Of a DNA stretch of 64,000 nt, positions 26,060 through 35,181 are shown in pieces. The stretch covers positions 140,752 through 204,751 of the forward strand of contig JBKDOL010000121.1 in assembly GCA_046343015.1 (NCBI GenBank), read 5' to 3'. The stretch comes from BJ22 sp021298375. Lineage in GTDB: Bacteria; Planctomycetota; Planctomycetia; Pirellulales; Pirellulaceae. The position numbers and the translations under genes are program-made. Below the pieces are notes generated by a model. It saw only the letters and a list, made by a program, of their open reading frames with translations. It did not search any database and was not told the DNA's origin. Each line of letters begins with the position of its first letter. Position 1 is the first letter of the stretch.

Positions 26060-29000
26060 CTCGAAGGCGGTCCAGGTAGAACTCCAACAAGCGCCGATTG
26101 GTGCGCCGGGCCGCGTCGATTTCGCCCAGTAATTGCTGCGCACGGTCGCGCCGCATCAGGTAGGTTAATTTGCTCAGAAATTCGGGCTGTTCAACCAGCT
26201 CAACATGGGGCATCTCGGTCGACAGCCGCAAGGCGGTCTCGACACTTCGCAGCAGCAGGTACGCTCGTTCCAGATCGGCTGCATCGCTGACCTGCAAAAA
26301 CCCCTCTGCTGCCAGCAACCGCAGCCCATCCACCGTGGAAGCCGTCCGCATCTGCGGAGCCGCTCCCATCTGCCGCATCAAAAAGAGCTGGACCAGAAAC
26401 TCCACGTCAACCGTTCCCCCGGCTGCTCGTTTCAAACTCCATTTGGGAGCTGCTTCCTGCATCCGCAAACGCATCTGCCAGATTTCATCGACCACGCCCG
26501 GGTCCCACTCGACCGCCGCGATTGCCTCGGAGACCAGCTGCTCCCAGCCTGCTTGAGCAAGCCCCTCCGCCACAACCACGCGCGACTTGCAGAGCGCCAA
26601 CCGCTCCCAAGCCTGCCCCTGTCCGCTGGAGAAGTAACGCCGCAAGCCCTCACTGGAAACGGCCAGGGCTCCGCTCTTGCCGGTCGGTCGCAGCCGGGCG
26701 TCGATCTCGTACAGCCGGCCATAGGGCCCGGCGTGCGTGATGAACTTCGTGACTTCGGAAGCCCATAAGCTGAAGAAGTGCTGATTGCTCGTCTGCCGGT
26801 CCGGATTGGCGTGCTGTGTTTCCCCTTCGCCCTCGTAGAGAAAAATCAGGTCGAGGTCGCTGTGGTAATTCAGTTCCCGTCCCCCCTGCTTCCCACAGGC
26901 CAGGATCGCGTACCCCGCCGCGCGTCGCTCGACGTCCAGATACGGCACTCCAAAGCGTTCGCAGAGTCGCTGGTATTTGTCTCGCGCCACTCGCTCCAAA
27001 CAGGTATCCGCAATTGCCGTCAGTGCTTGGGTAACCTCGCTGACACCGGCCCAGCCCAACAAGTCCTGCACTCCAACCCGCAATTGCTGCGCCTGCCGGA
27101 AACTGTGAATGATCGGGTCGAGCTGTTCGGCTCCGCGCAGCAAATCCTCCAGATGTGCACGCAGCCACTCGCTTTCCGGCAAGCCTTGCATCAGCAGGGA
27201 ATCGACCAATTCGTCAATCATCCCCGGATTATTTCGCAGAATGCTGACCAGATAATCAGCCCCGGCGCAAAGGCGAACAAACAGCGCCAGAGCATTGGGC
27301 TGCAGGTGAAACAGCTCCCACAAAACGCCCTTGGCTCCCAACGCATCTGCCACACTCCGCAGCGAAACAATCGTCGTATCCGGCTGCGGAGTTTGGCCAA
27401 TCTCCTTGAGCAGTCGCGGGAGAATCGCCGCGAGAAAGTGCTTGCAGCGGCGCGAGGGGAGGAACGGCGAGTCCTCTTCAGCCATCGCCAGCAACTGATC
27501 GTATGCGACCCTCGCCTGCCGAAAGCCGAACGGACTGAGCAACTGTTCGAGCTCAGCGGCCTCAGGCTGAGGCGCAAACAGCAGGTCAACTACCGGCGGA
27601 ACTTCCGTTTCGGTTTCATCCGTAAAAGCTGCGTGCAGCAGATGATCGAGAATGCGTCGGTTAATCGCCGTGATCTCTGCGAGGTCACTCCGAAAATGCT
27701 CCAGCGGGGTCCGCCCCTTCTGTTCCTGGTAGCCCATCCGCAAAGCGACTTTCCGCAGTTCGGCCTCATGGTCCGGCAAGGTGTGCGTCTGCAGGTCGAA
27801 CATGATCTGCAGACGGTGCTCCAGTTTCCGCAACCAGGCGTAGTTCTGCGTCAGCAAGGCTTCTTCCTGCAGGGTCAGGATACCTGCCTGCTGCAACCGC
27901 TCAATCGCCCGAAGGGTGTTTTGGGTTCGTACCGCGGGCAACCCGCCCCCATTGAGCAGCTGCAGGAACTGAATTGTAAATTCGATGTCCCGAATGCCGC
28001 CGTGACCGGTCTTGATATCCCGCCGCTCAACGCCCTCGACCAGAGCCCGCTTTTCAATTTGCCGCTTGAGCGACTTGACTTCCCCGATTTCAAACCGGTT
28101 CAGATGCCGTGAGTAAATCCAGGGCTCCAGTCGCTGCAGGATTCGCTGACCAAACTCAGCGTCTCCGGCGACTGGCCGCGCCTTGAGCAGGGCCTGACGC
28201 TCCCACGGCCGCCCATGCAACTCGTAATAACTCAACAGGCTGTCCAGCGTATTGCACAATCGTCCCTTTTTCCCGTCGGGACGCAGGCGCAAATCCACCC
28301 GGTAAGCAAACCCCAGCGAGGTGTTCTCGCCGACCAGTCGCAGAAACATCCGAGTCAGCTCTTCATAGTACTCCAAGGCACTGCGGCTCTTGGCCTGTGC
28401 ACAATATCCGTGCTCGCCAAAAACCATCACCAAGTCGATGTCACTGGAGTAGTTCAATTCACTTCCACCGAGCTTGCCCATCGCGAGAATCGCAAAGGGA
28501 ATTCGCTCGCCGGCCTCATTCAGCGGCCAGCCAAACTTCTTCTCCAATAACCGATCGCAAAACTGCCAAGCCCCCTCGCAAATCGCATCGGCTACATACG
28601 AGATTTGTTCGGCCACCACCGGCAGCCGCTGTTCGGCAATCAAATCACCGAACGCGATCCGCAGCGTCTCCCGATGCTTGAACCGCCGAATCACGACCAT
28701 TGCCTGGGCCAAGTCCTGGGCGCCGCGGAGTTCGCTGGCCAAATCGTCCAGCAGCACCTCCGGCTGGTGGGGCAAGCCCTCGGTCATGCGGAGAAAATCG
28801 TAGGCCTCCGTGTCCCGGACCAGCAGATCCGCCAGATACTGGCTGGCGGAAAACAGCTTCAGCAAAATCGGAATCCCGGTTGGCTCCCGGTCAAACAGCG
28901 CCGCGGTCGCGAGCGGACTACGGGAGGCTGCGAAGAACCGCTCGAGGTTGTTCAACGCCATGTCCGGGTCACTGACTCCACCCAGTTCCCGTTCCAGCTG

Positions 29001-29150
29001 CTCGAGGAGACTGGCAAACAGGTCAACGGTCATTCCACTCAGAGCCAACTGACGGAGATTCAGGGCACCGCGCACCCGGTCGGCGATCCCGGCATTTCGC
29101 AGCCACGCATCCAGTTCCGGATCATCCATCAACGGGACTTGGGTCGGCAT
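26055..29150 (-). CDS. glnE: Bifunctional glutamine synthetase adenylyltransferase / adenylyl-removing enzyme
   Basis: GlnE adds AMP to glutamine synthetase, lowering its activity, and removes it again, in response to nitrogen status through PII. The 1031-residue protein has two nucleotidyltransferase domains. The N-terminal (deadenylylating) one has GKLGGSELNYSSDIDL at 225-240 and the C-terminal (adenylylating) one has GKQGGRELNYHSDLDL at 753-768. The linker segment GGIRDIEFTIQFLQLL (384-399) is conserved. All key acidic pairs are present, so both activities should work. No glnA or glnB gene is in the window. The stop codon lies in a duplicated 18-bp unit. Confidence 0.96.
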   Translation of the reverse strand: MPTQVPLMDDPELDAWLRNAGIADRVRGALNLRQLALSGMTVDLFASLLEQLERELGGVSDPDMALNNLERFFAASRSPLATAALFDREPTGIPILLKLFSASQYLADLLVRDTEAYDFLRMTEGLPHQPEVLLDDLASELRGAQDLAQAMVVIRRFKHRETLRIAFGDLIAEQRLPVVAEQISYVADAICEGAWQFCDRLLEKKFGWPLNEAGERIPFAILAMGKLGGSELNYSSDIDLVMVFGEHGYCAQAKSRSALEYYEELTRMFLRLVGENTSLGFAYRVDLRLRPDGKKGRLCNTLDSLLSYYELHGRPWERQALLKARPVAGDAEFGQRILQRLEPWIYSRHLNRFEIGEVKSLKRQIEKRALVEGVERRDIKTGHGGIRDIEFTIQFLQLLNGGGLPAVRTQNTLRAIERLQQAGILTLQEEALLTQNYAWLRKLEHRLQIMFDLQTHTLPDHEAELRKVALRMGYQEQKGRTPLEHFRSDLAEITAINRRILDHLLHAAFTDETETEVPPVVDLLFAPQPEAAELEQLLSPFGFRQARVAYDQLLAMAEEDSPFLPSRRCKHFLAAILPRLLKEIGQTPQPDTTIVSLRSVADALGAKGVLWELFHLQPNALALFVRLCAGADYLVSILRNNPGMIDELVDSLLMQGLPESEWLRAHLEDLLRGAEQLDPIIHSFRQAQQLRVGVQDLLGWAGVSEVTQALTAIADTCLERVARDKYQRLCERFGVPYLDVERRAAGYAILACGKQGGRELNYHSDLDLIFLYEGEGETQHANPDRQTSNQHFFSLWASEVTKFITHAGPYGRLYEIDARLRPTGKSGALAVSSEGLRRYFSSGQGQAWERLALCKSRVVVAEGLAQAGWEQLVSEAIAAVEWDPGVVDEIWQMRLRMQEAAPKWSLKRAAGGTVDVEFLVQLFLMRQMGAAPQMRTASTVDGLRLLAAEGFLQVSDAADLERAYLLLRSVETALRLSTEMPHVELVEQPEFLSKLTYLMRRDRAQQLLGEIDAARRTNRRLLEFYLDRLRG

Positions 29151-29205
29151 CTTCCCTGCCTTTGCTCACGCTCGCCTGCGAACTTCCCAAACGCTATCTG
29201 CTGGC

Positions 29206-29271
29206 CAAGCCGGTCGCACGCGGACAACAAGCCGGTCGCTAGTGGACACCAAGCCGGTCGCCAGTGGACGA
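29206..29271. repeat. 22-bp direct tandem repeat, 3 copies
   Basis: Three contiguous copies of CAAGCCGGTCGCTAGTGGACAC with small changes lie between glnE and the helicase gene, starting four bases after the helicase stop on the minus strand. Confidence 0.9.
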
Positions 29272-29275
29272 CGCG

Positions 29276-30499
29276 TCACAGAGCGCGGCGATACTTCTTC
29301 TTGGGTGGCGCATTCAGCTTGACGCCGTGCTCGCTTTCGGCCTGTTCATTGATCCAGGGCTGCAGCGGATCGGCTTCCAGTGATTTCCCGATTTTTGCCT
29401 CGATTTTCGCCATTTCGCTCCGCTGCCGCGGTTCGACCAGCGTGAACGCAACGCCGGTCTTACCCATCCGTCCGGTTCGCCCCACCCGATGCACGTAGTC
29501 ATCGCTCAACTCGGGAATGTCAAAATTAATGATGTGCGAGATGTTACTCACATCGATTCCCCGGCCAACCACATCGGTGGCGACGAGATAGTTGACCTTG
29601 CCTTCGCGAAAGGCCTGCATCATTCGATCCCGAGCCGGCTGACTCATGTCTCCATGAATCGTTCCCAACCCCGGCAACAGGTTGGCTTTCAGTAACTTGC
29701 GATACAATCGCTCCGTCCCCAGCTTCGTCCGACAAAAAATGATCGCCTGACTCGGCTGCTCGCGCTCGAGCAACTTCAACAATACCTCCAGCTTCATCTC
29801 TTCCGGCATGCGGAGGAAATACTGATCGATTGTCTCCGCTGATACCTTGTCCTGGGAGAAGTTGATTCGCTTCGGCCGGTTCATGTACCGCTTGGCCAGC
29901 TGCAGAATCTGCTCGGGCACCGTGGCACTGAGCAGCAGTGTCTGACGACTCCGCGGACATTGCCGAAGAATTCGCTCGATGTCGGGTCGAAAGCCGATGT
30001 CCAGCATCCGGTCCGCTTCATCCAGCACGACGCACTTCAGCCTCGCCACATCGAGATTGCGCCGGCCCATGTGGTCGAGCACCCGCCCGGGAGTCCCGAC
30101 CACGACATTGGCGCCGCGCTTCAACTGATTGACCTGCGTCGACATTGGCTTGCCGCCGTAGAGACAAACGATTTTGATTTCCTGGCCGGCAGCCAGTTTG
30201 GTCAACTCGGTGGCAACCTGCCCCGCCAGCTCGCGGGTCGGCGTCAAAATCAGGGCTTGGGGCTCGACGAGGCTCAAATCGATCCGCTCCAGGATCGGAA
30301 TCCCGAACGCGGCTGTCTTACCCGTCCCCGTCTGGGCTTGCCCCACCAAGTCATGATTCTCCAGCGCCAAGGGGATCATCGCCGCCTGAATCGGCGAGGG
30401 CTTGGCAAAACCAATGGCCGCAAGCGTCCCGAGCATCGACTCGGAAAGGCCCATCCGCTGAAAATCAAGCTCTTGTTTCCGTGTCGTAACCAAATTCAA
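29276..30499 (-). CDS. DEAD-box ATP-dependent RNA helicase
   Basis: This 407-residue helicase core has motif I AQTGTGKT (55-62), motif II DEAD (160-163), motif III SAT (191-193) and motif VI HRVGRTGR. The aromatic residue of the Q-motif region (Phe13, in LDFQRMGLS) must be inside the protein, so the start is the TTG at 30499 rather than the ATG at 30454. The C-terminal extension is short and basic (KKKYRRAL). Family members unwind RNA during ribosome assembly or mRNA decay; it resembles the RhlE group but a finer assignment is not safe. Confidence 0.92.
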   Translation of the reverse strand: MNLVTTRKQELDFQRMGLSESMLGTLAAIGFAKPSPIQAAMIPLALENHDLVGQAQTGTGKTAAFGIPILERIDLSLVEPQALILTPTRELAGQVATELTKLAAGQEIKIVCLYGGKPMSTQVNQLKRGANVVVGTPGRVLDHMGRRNLDVARLKCVVLDEADRMLDIGFRPDIERILRQCPRSRQTLLLSATVPEQILQLAKRYMNRPKRINFSQDKVSAETIDQYFLRMPEEMKLEVLLKLLEREQPSQAIIFCRTKLGTERLYRKLLKANLLPGLGTIHGDMSQPARDRMMQAFREGKVNYLVATDVVGRGIDVSNISHIINFDIPELSDDYVHRVGRTGRMGKTGVAFTLVEPRQRSEMAKIEAKIGKSLEADPLQPWINEQAESEHGVKLNAPPKKKYRRAL

Positions 30500-30802
30500 A
30501 CCATTCCAATTCTTTTGTTGTTGACCCGCCGCGCCGAAGCTGCCGGAGGACGGCCATTAAATTCTAACCGCCACTAAATCCTAACCGCCGCTAACTCGTA
30601 ACCGCCGCTAACTGAGGACGGCCACCGCACTTCGAGTTGCCAGTTGGCGGGTGTCCAGCCAATTCGATTCCGCCGCACCCGGCACGATAGCCATCCGGGT
30701 CAGCCCTGAGGAGCAACTCAAATCGTGCTTTCGGGACTACAATATAGCGTCGGGGGGATTTTTCTCCGAGCCCCGAATTCCTCACCTTACCGAATTCACC
30801 CC
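30500..30802. other. Intergenic region (303 bp) between divergent genes
   Basis: It holds the upstream regions of the helicase and of the HEAT-like protein and one 17-bp tandem repeat. Nothing else was recognised. Confidence 0.5.
30565..30615. repeat. 17-bp direct tandem repeat, 3 copies
   Basis: Three contiguous copies of TAACCGCCGCTAACTCG with small changes, upstream of the helicase gene. Confidence 0.9.
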
Positions 30803-32344
30803 ATGTCCTTGGCCTCCCTGCTCGACCAAATTTTCCCGCCAGGCACCCCCCAACACGAAGCCGCAGTCCCCGGCTCAGAGTCGTGGAATCAACAGGCAGC
30901 CCGCCTGACGCCGCCGGAAATCGGCGAATTTCTCGGGGCCGTACGTCGCCACTCCGAGCACCTCGGCAAACGCTCCTCCCAGGTTCCGGTACAAGCTCTG
31001 GCCGAGGCGATCGCGCGTCGCTCCGATGCGCCCCTGCTGGTGGACGAGCAACTGCTCCCCGACCTCGTGGCCGCTTATGAGTCAACACCCGCTGACTCCA
31101 CGCTGCGGGGCACTTGGCTCAACTGGCTGGCTCAATCGAAAGCCCCCGCTGCCTGGCTGACGTGGGCCGAACTGACCGCTCAATCGCCTCCCTTGAATGA
31201 CCAGGCGATTCCTCCAGCCGTCACCCCCCTGCTTCGCAACCCCAACCTCCCGCCCCCCTTTTACGCCCGCCTGCTCAACGGCGCACTGGCCCATCCCAGT
31301 CTCGCCCCGGTTTGCATCGACCTGATGAACTTCCAAACTCGCAATCAGGTGGTTGCCGCTCACCCCGCCATCCAGCAAGCCCCGATGCTCAACGACCTGC
31401 TGGGAGCGACCGTCTACCAGCTGAAGAAAATTGAACTCGGTGACGTCCCCGCCGATCAGCCTGCCGATCGCACCCGGAAAGCGGTTGCCGATGCGGTCGC
31501 CCTGGTCGTTTCCCTGTGCGATGCCTTGGCCTGCACCGGGTTTGAGGGGGCCGTCGACAATCTTCGCGAGGCGGCAACGCTCCGGCATCGCCAAGTTCAA
31601 ACCGAAGCAGCGGCAGCGTTGGCCCGACTCGGCTGGGAGGACGGCATCGACATGCTCGTCAAACTCGCCGCCGAACCTTTTGCCCGGCCCCGCGCCTTGG
31701 CCTACGCCGAGGAACTTGGCCTCCTTGAGCGAATTCCGGAAGAGCACCGCAGCGACTTGGCCATCGCCCAGAGCAAGCTTGCGCTCTGGCTGGCCGACCC
31801 GCGGAACTTTGGCGTTGCTCCCAGCCAGGTAGAACTGGTCGACGCCCGCGAATTGTACTGGCCCAGTTACGAACACCCGGTGCTGTGTTACCTGCTCAAG
31901 TTCAGCTACGGGTCCGGACCCGGGTCCTACCAAAACTATGGACTGGTTGGACCGATTGTCCATGCGTTCCGCGAGGACTTGCGCTGGCTGGAACTCGACG
32001 ACATTTACGCTGCGTTCGCCGGTTGGCAAGCCGAACACGAGGAGATCTACGAACTCTCCGCAGCGCAAGGCTTGCAGTCACACCAACCGCTGATTGCCCG
32101 CTGCCTGAAACTCCTCTCTGAGCACGATTTTGAGCAAGCTGAAGTCGAATTGCTCGGGTACTTTTTTGGAGAGTGGCTGGTGGTATTCTCCACCCAGAGC
32201 GAACACGGACGAGGCTATGCAATTACCGATGGCCAGAGCCTGAACTGGTTTGGCAATCACGAGGAGCATCCTGTCTCAGCCGAATTCGCCTACATGGTTT
32301 ATCGAGGACGACGCCTGCTTCGCGCCTTCAACGAATCCCAGTAG
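30803..32344 (+). CDS. Hypothetical protein, helical (HEAT/armadillo-like) with a SMI1-like-length C-terminal part
   Basis: The ATG at 30803 begins the ordered sequence; a longer in-frame start at 30725 is less likely. The 513-residue product is mostly alpha-helical. Residues about 195-280 contain paired helices with Ala/Leu spacing (VQTEAAAALARLGWEDGIDMLVKLA) that look like HEAT repeats. The last 170 residues are richer in Tyr and Trp (SYGSGPGSYQNYGLVGP, EHEEIYELSAAQGL). There is no signal peptide or membrane span. I do not recognise a named family. The neighbours give no clue. Confidence 0.7.
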   Translation: MSLASLLDQIFPPGTPQHEAAVPGSESWNQQAARLTPPEIGEFLGAVRRHSEHLGKRSSQVPVQALAEAIARRSDAPLLVDEQLLPDLVAAYESTPADSTLRGTWLNWLAQSKAPAAWLTWAELTAQSPPLNDQAIPPAVTPLLRNPNLPPPFYARLLNGALAHPSLAPVCIDLMNFQTRNQVVAAHPAIQQAPMLNDLLGATVYQLKKIELGDVPADQPADRTRKAVADAVALVVSLCDALACTGFEGAVDNLREAATLRHRQVQTEAAAALARLGWEDGIDMLVKLAAEPFARPRALAYAEELGLLERIPEEHRSDLAIAQSKLALWLADPRNFGVAPSQVELVDARELYWPSYEHPVLCYLLKFSYGSGPGSYQNYGLVGPIVHAFREDLRWLELDDIYAAFAGWQAEHEEIYELSAAQGLQSHQPLIARCLKLLSEHDFEQAEVELLGYFFGEWLVVFSTQSEHGRGYAITDGQSLNWFGNHEEHPVSAEFAYMVYRGRRLLRAFNESQ

Positions 32345-32528
32345 AGCAAGGCCGGGAACGGACTGCTCGACGGCAGTGGTGAACTCCGGTGACCTCCCCG
32401 CCGCGAACATCGCCCGTTGCGTTTCGGACTCCCGTCCAACCCCGCCCGGGCGTCGCTTGACCCCCCGGGCAAATCCGTGTTAGAGTCAACTTCCCAGACC
32501 CAGTTTCTCCTCCCGGAAGCGCGTTGTC

Positions 32529-32990
32529 ATGACCGAACTTTCTGACCCACGACCAAATCGCATCCTGATCGTCGACGACAATCAGGCCAACCGGGAACTG
32601 CTCGAGGCCTATCTCTCAACCACTGACTGCGAACTGGAGATCGCAGTCGACGGCCGGGAGGCGCTCGACAAAGCGAGATCCTTCCGCCCAGACCTGATTC
32701 TGCTCGACGTGATGATGCCCAAGCTCAGCGGCTTCGAAGTCTGCCAGAAGCTCAAACAGGATTCGGAACTCAAGGGGATCATGATCCTGATGGTCACTGC
32801 CCTCAATGAACTGGGAGATATCGAACGGGCAGTCGATGCGGGGACCAACGATTTCCTCTCCAAACCGGTTCAGAAACTGGAACTGCTCAAGCGGGTAGAA
32901 AACCTCCTCGCGCTAAAAGGCGTGACGGACGAAAACGAACGATTGCGGCAGTACATCCAGCGAATGGAAGACCAAGGCCGCGGTCGCTGA
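32529..32990 (+). CDS. Single-domain response regulator with C-terminal helix
   Basis: This 153-residue protein is a CheY-like receiver with the acidic pocket VDDN (15-18), the phospho-acceptor Asp60 in LLDVMMP and the switch lysine Lys112 in LSKPV. The receiver is followed only by a short helix (about 115-148) that could form a coiled coil, and no output domain, so it likely signals by protein contact. No histidine kinase gene is adjacent. Its partner cannot be named. Confidence 0.9.
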   Translation: MTELSDPRPNRILIVDDNQANRELLEAYLSTTDCELEIAVDGREALDKARSFRPDLILLDVMMPKLSGFEVCQKLKQDSELKGIMILMVTALNELGDIERAVDAGTNDFLSKPVQKLELLKRVENLLALKGVTDENERLRQYIQRMEDQGRGR

Positions 32991-33134
32991 AAACTCAAGG
33001 CAATCTCGGCAGCCACGAAGTTGCTGCCAAGCATGAGCTGCTCTCAAGCCTCAGCATCGCCGCGGTTTACCGACCGTGAGTTTCCCCAAGCCTCAAGCTC
33101 GAAAAACTCCCGGTGCGCCAGCCCTGACGCAGCC

Positions 33135-35108
33135 TCAGTACTTGCCTGCGAAGTTGACCTCGACTGTCTCCAGACAAACCGAGGCGGGTACTTCAGTACT
33201 CAACTCGCCCGAGACGAAATCGACGATTTCATTGGCAACCGCCGCGGGAGTGACGACTTCAACCCGGACCTGTTCGACTGAACCCAGTCCCGCCTGGAGG
33301 CGGCTCCGCCCCGCCCCGCGGCATGGAATACTCGTATAACCGGAAGCGCCCAATTCCGCGAGTCGCTTAACCAGGCGCTCCTCAATCCAGGGGTCGGTCA
33401 CTATCGTCACTCGCTTCAAGGGGGTGAACGATCGCTTTCTAGCGGCCAGGGGATGCCCCGAAAACTGGCGATGCCCCTCTAATCCCCGGACCTCGAGCCT
33501 CTTTCCTGCCCGGTGAAACTCATCTTCGAGCTCATGCATTTTTTCCATCACACTGTGGTCGACAAGTTCAGCATGTGAAAAATCCACCACCACGTCGTTG
33601 TTTCCTTCCAAACCCAACTGCTCGATCTGCCTGCGAAATGGAATAAAGTTGGAAAACACGGCCGAGCCCCGGGCAGATACCACCACCCGACTGGGCCCTT
33701 GCTCCGTGACTTCAAGGTAGGGCTTGAAAATTGAACGCAAAGGCAAGCCGTTAAGGAGATGAATCGAAAGCTTGACGGCAATTCCGATCGCGATCCCTAC
33801 CAGCAGGTCGGTCGCCAGAACGGCAATCAACGTGGCGACAAAGATTAGCAACTGCTCGCGCCCGATTTTGTAGACGTTAATGAATTCGGTTGGCGAAGCC
33901 AGGCGAAATCCGGTGTAGACCAGCATGGCCGCCAAAGCCGATAGCGGGACCCGGTGAATTAACGCCGGTAGAAAGGCAACAAACGCAAGTAAACAGATTC
34001 CATGCCAAAAATCTGCAAACCGCGTACGGGCTCCGTTGTCGATATTCGCCTTGCTCCGCACGATTTCCGAGATCATTGGCAGGCCGCCAATCAACGCCAC
34101 AAGGGCATTGGCCAGACCGACTCCAAGCAAATCGCGATTCAGATTCGTTTTCCGTTTCCAGGGGTCGATCATGTCAATCGCCTTGGCACTGAGCATTGAC
34201 TCCAGTGACCCGATCAAGGCAAACATCAGGACCCATTTCGCCGCTCCCCAGCGAGAATCCGGATTCGTGAAGGCACTCCAATCCGGGGTGGTAATCGCCT
34301 GCAGCAGATTCGATGGAACCGTCACCAGAAACTTCTCTCCCAACTGATATTCGTGTCCCAGAAACGTATAAGTATGCTCGTGGCCGAGGTCGAATAACAT
34401 TCCCATCGGTACAGCTACTACCAGCACCAGCAACTGTGCGGGAATACTGCGAATCAACTTGTTGCTCGTCTTCGACTTCCAGTAGCCAAACCCGAACAGA
34501 ATCAGCAGGCTGACCAGGCCAATCAGGGCGATCTCCGGATTGGCGTGCCAGAGTTTTTCAGGGAGCTCGCGGAGAATCTCCAGCGGCTCGCCTTTGGCCG
34601 ACTGCCCCACCGCCACCGGCAATTGCTTCACCATGATGATCACGCCAATCGCCGCCAGCATGCCGTGCACCACTGACGTAGGGAAAAAGTCACCAAGAAC
34701 CCCTGCTCTCACCAGACCGAACAGAATCTGCACTACCCCTGCAACCACACCGACAGCCAAGGCCATTCGATAAGCCTGAAAGTCGGCCGCCGGGTCGGAG
34801 CCACCTGTGTATCCAAAGTGAGTCACCGCGCCGACAACAATCACAATCATCCCGGCGGCGGGGCCCTTGATCGTCAACTCCGAGTTGCTGATGAAGGTCG
34901 TTAACACCGCCCCCGCTACGGCCGTAAAGACACCTGCGATCGGAGGAAAACCGGATGCGATCGAAATCCCCAGACACAACGGCAGCGCGATCAGGAAAAC
35001 CAACAGTCCCGAAATCAAGTCGTTTCGCAGGTAGTTGATAAAACCAGCCGCATTGCCCAGGGGGACCTCCCCTGACGGCAACGCCTCATTCGCACGAACC
35101 TCATTCAT
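33135..35108 (-). CDS. SulP anion (probable bicarbonate) transporter with STAS and fused SbtB-like PII domain
   Basis: The ATG at 35108 has GGAG ten bases upstream and is preferred over a TTG at 35126, giving 657 residues. The membrane part (about 25-425, ten to twelve spans) has SulP features such as NDLISGLLVFLIALPLCLGISIA split over the first span and an SELTIKGPAAGM motif. A STAS domain follows (about 455-555, VVVDFSHAELVDHSVM). The last 97 residues form a separate alpha/beta domain (KRVTIVTD, AELGASGYTSIPCRGAGRSR, VRVEVVTP) that matches the PII fold and most resembles SbtB. It is the last gene of a run with dabA and two proton-channel subunits, which favours bicarbonate over sulfate. Confidence 0.85.
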   Translation of the reverse strand: MNEVRANEALPSGEVPLGNAAGFINYLRNDLISGLLVFLIALPLCLGISIASGFPPIAGVFTAVAGAVLTTFISNSELTIKGPAAGMIVIVVGAVTHFGYTGGSDPAADFQAYRMALAVGVVAGVVQILFGLVRAGVLGDFFPTSVVHGMLAAIGVIIMVKQLPVAVGQSAKGEPLEILRELPEKLWHANPEIALIGLVSLLILFGFGYWKSKTSNKLIRSIPAQLLVLVVAVPMGMLFDLGHEHTYTFLGHEYQLGEKFLVTVPSNLLQAITTPDWSAFTNPDSRWGAAKWVLMFALIGSLESMLSAKAIDMIDPWKRKTNLNRDLLGVGLANALVALIGGLPMISEIVRSKANIDNGARTRFADFWHGICLLAFVAFLPALIHRVPLSALAAMLVYTGFRLASPTEFINVYKIGREQLLIFVATLIAVLATDLLVGIAIGIAVKLSIHLLNGLPLRSIFKPYLEVTEQGPSRVVVSARGSAVFSNFIPFRRQIEQLGLEGNNDVVVDFSHAELVDHSVMEKMHELEDEFHRAGKRLEVRGLEGHRQFSGHPLAARKRSFTPLKRVTIVTDPWIEERLVKRLAELGASGYTSIPCRGAGRSRLQAGLGSVEQVRVEVVTPAAVANEIVDFVSGELSTEVPASVCLETVEVNFAGKY

Positions 35109-35181
35109 TTCACTGACTCCAGACAAACTTGACCAAACAGCGCCTCTTCAAACCCTCACTCATCATGTGGCCATTCGCTGG

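Noticed and set aside
26778..28112. Plus-strand open frame of 444 codons inside glnE
   Set aside because: It is antisense to glnE, which has both complete nucleotidyltransferase sites; the frame has no recognisable domain.
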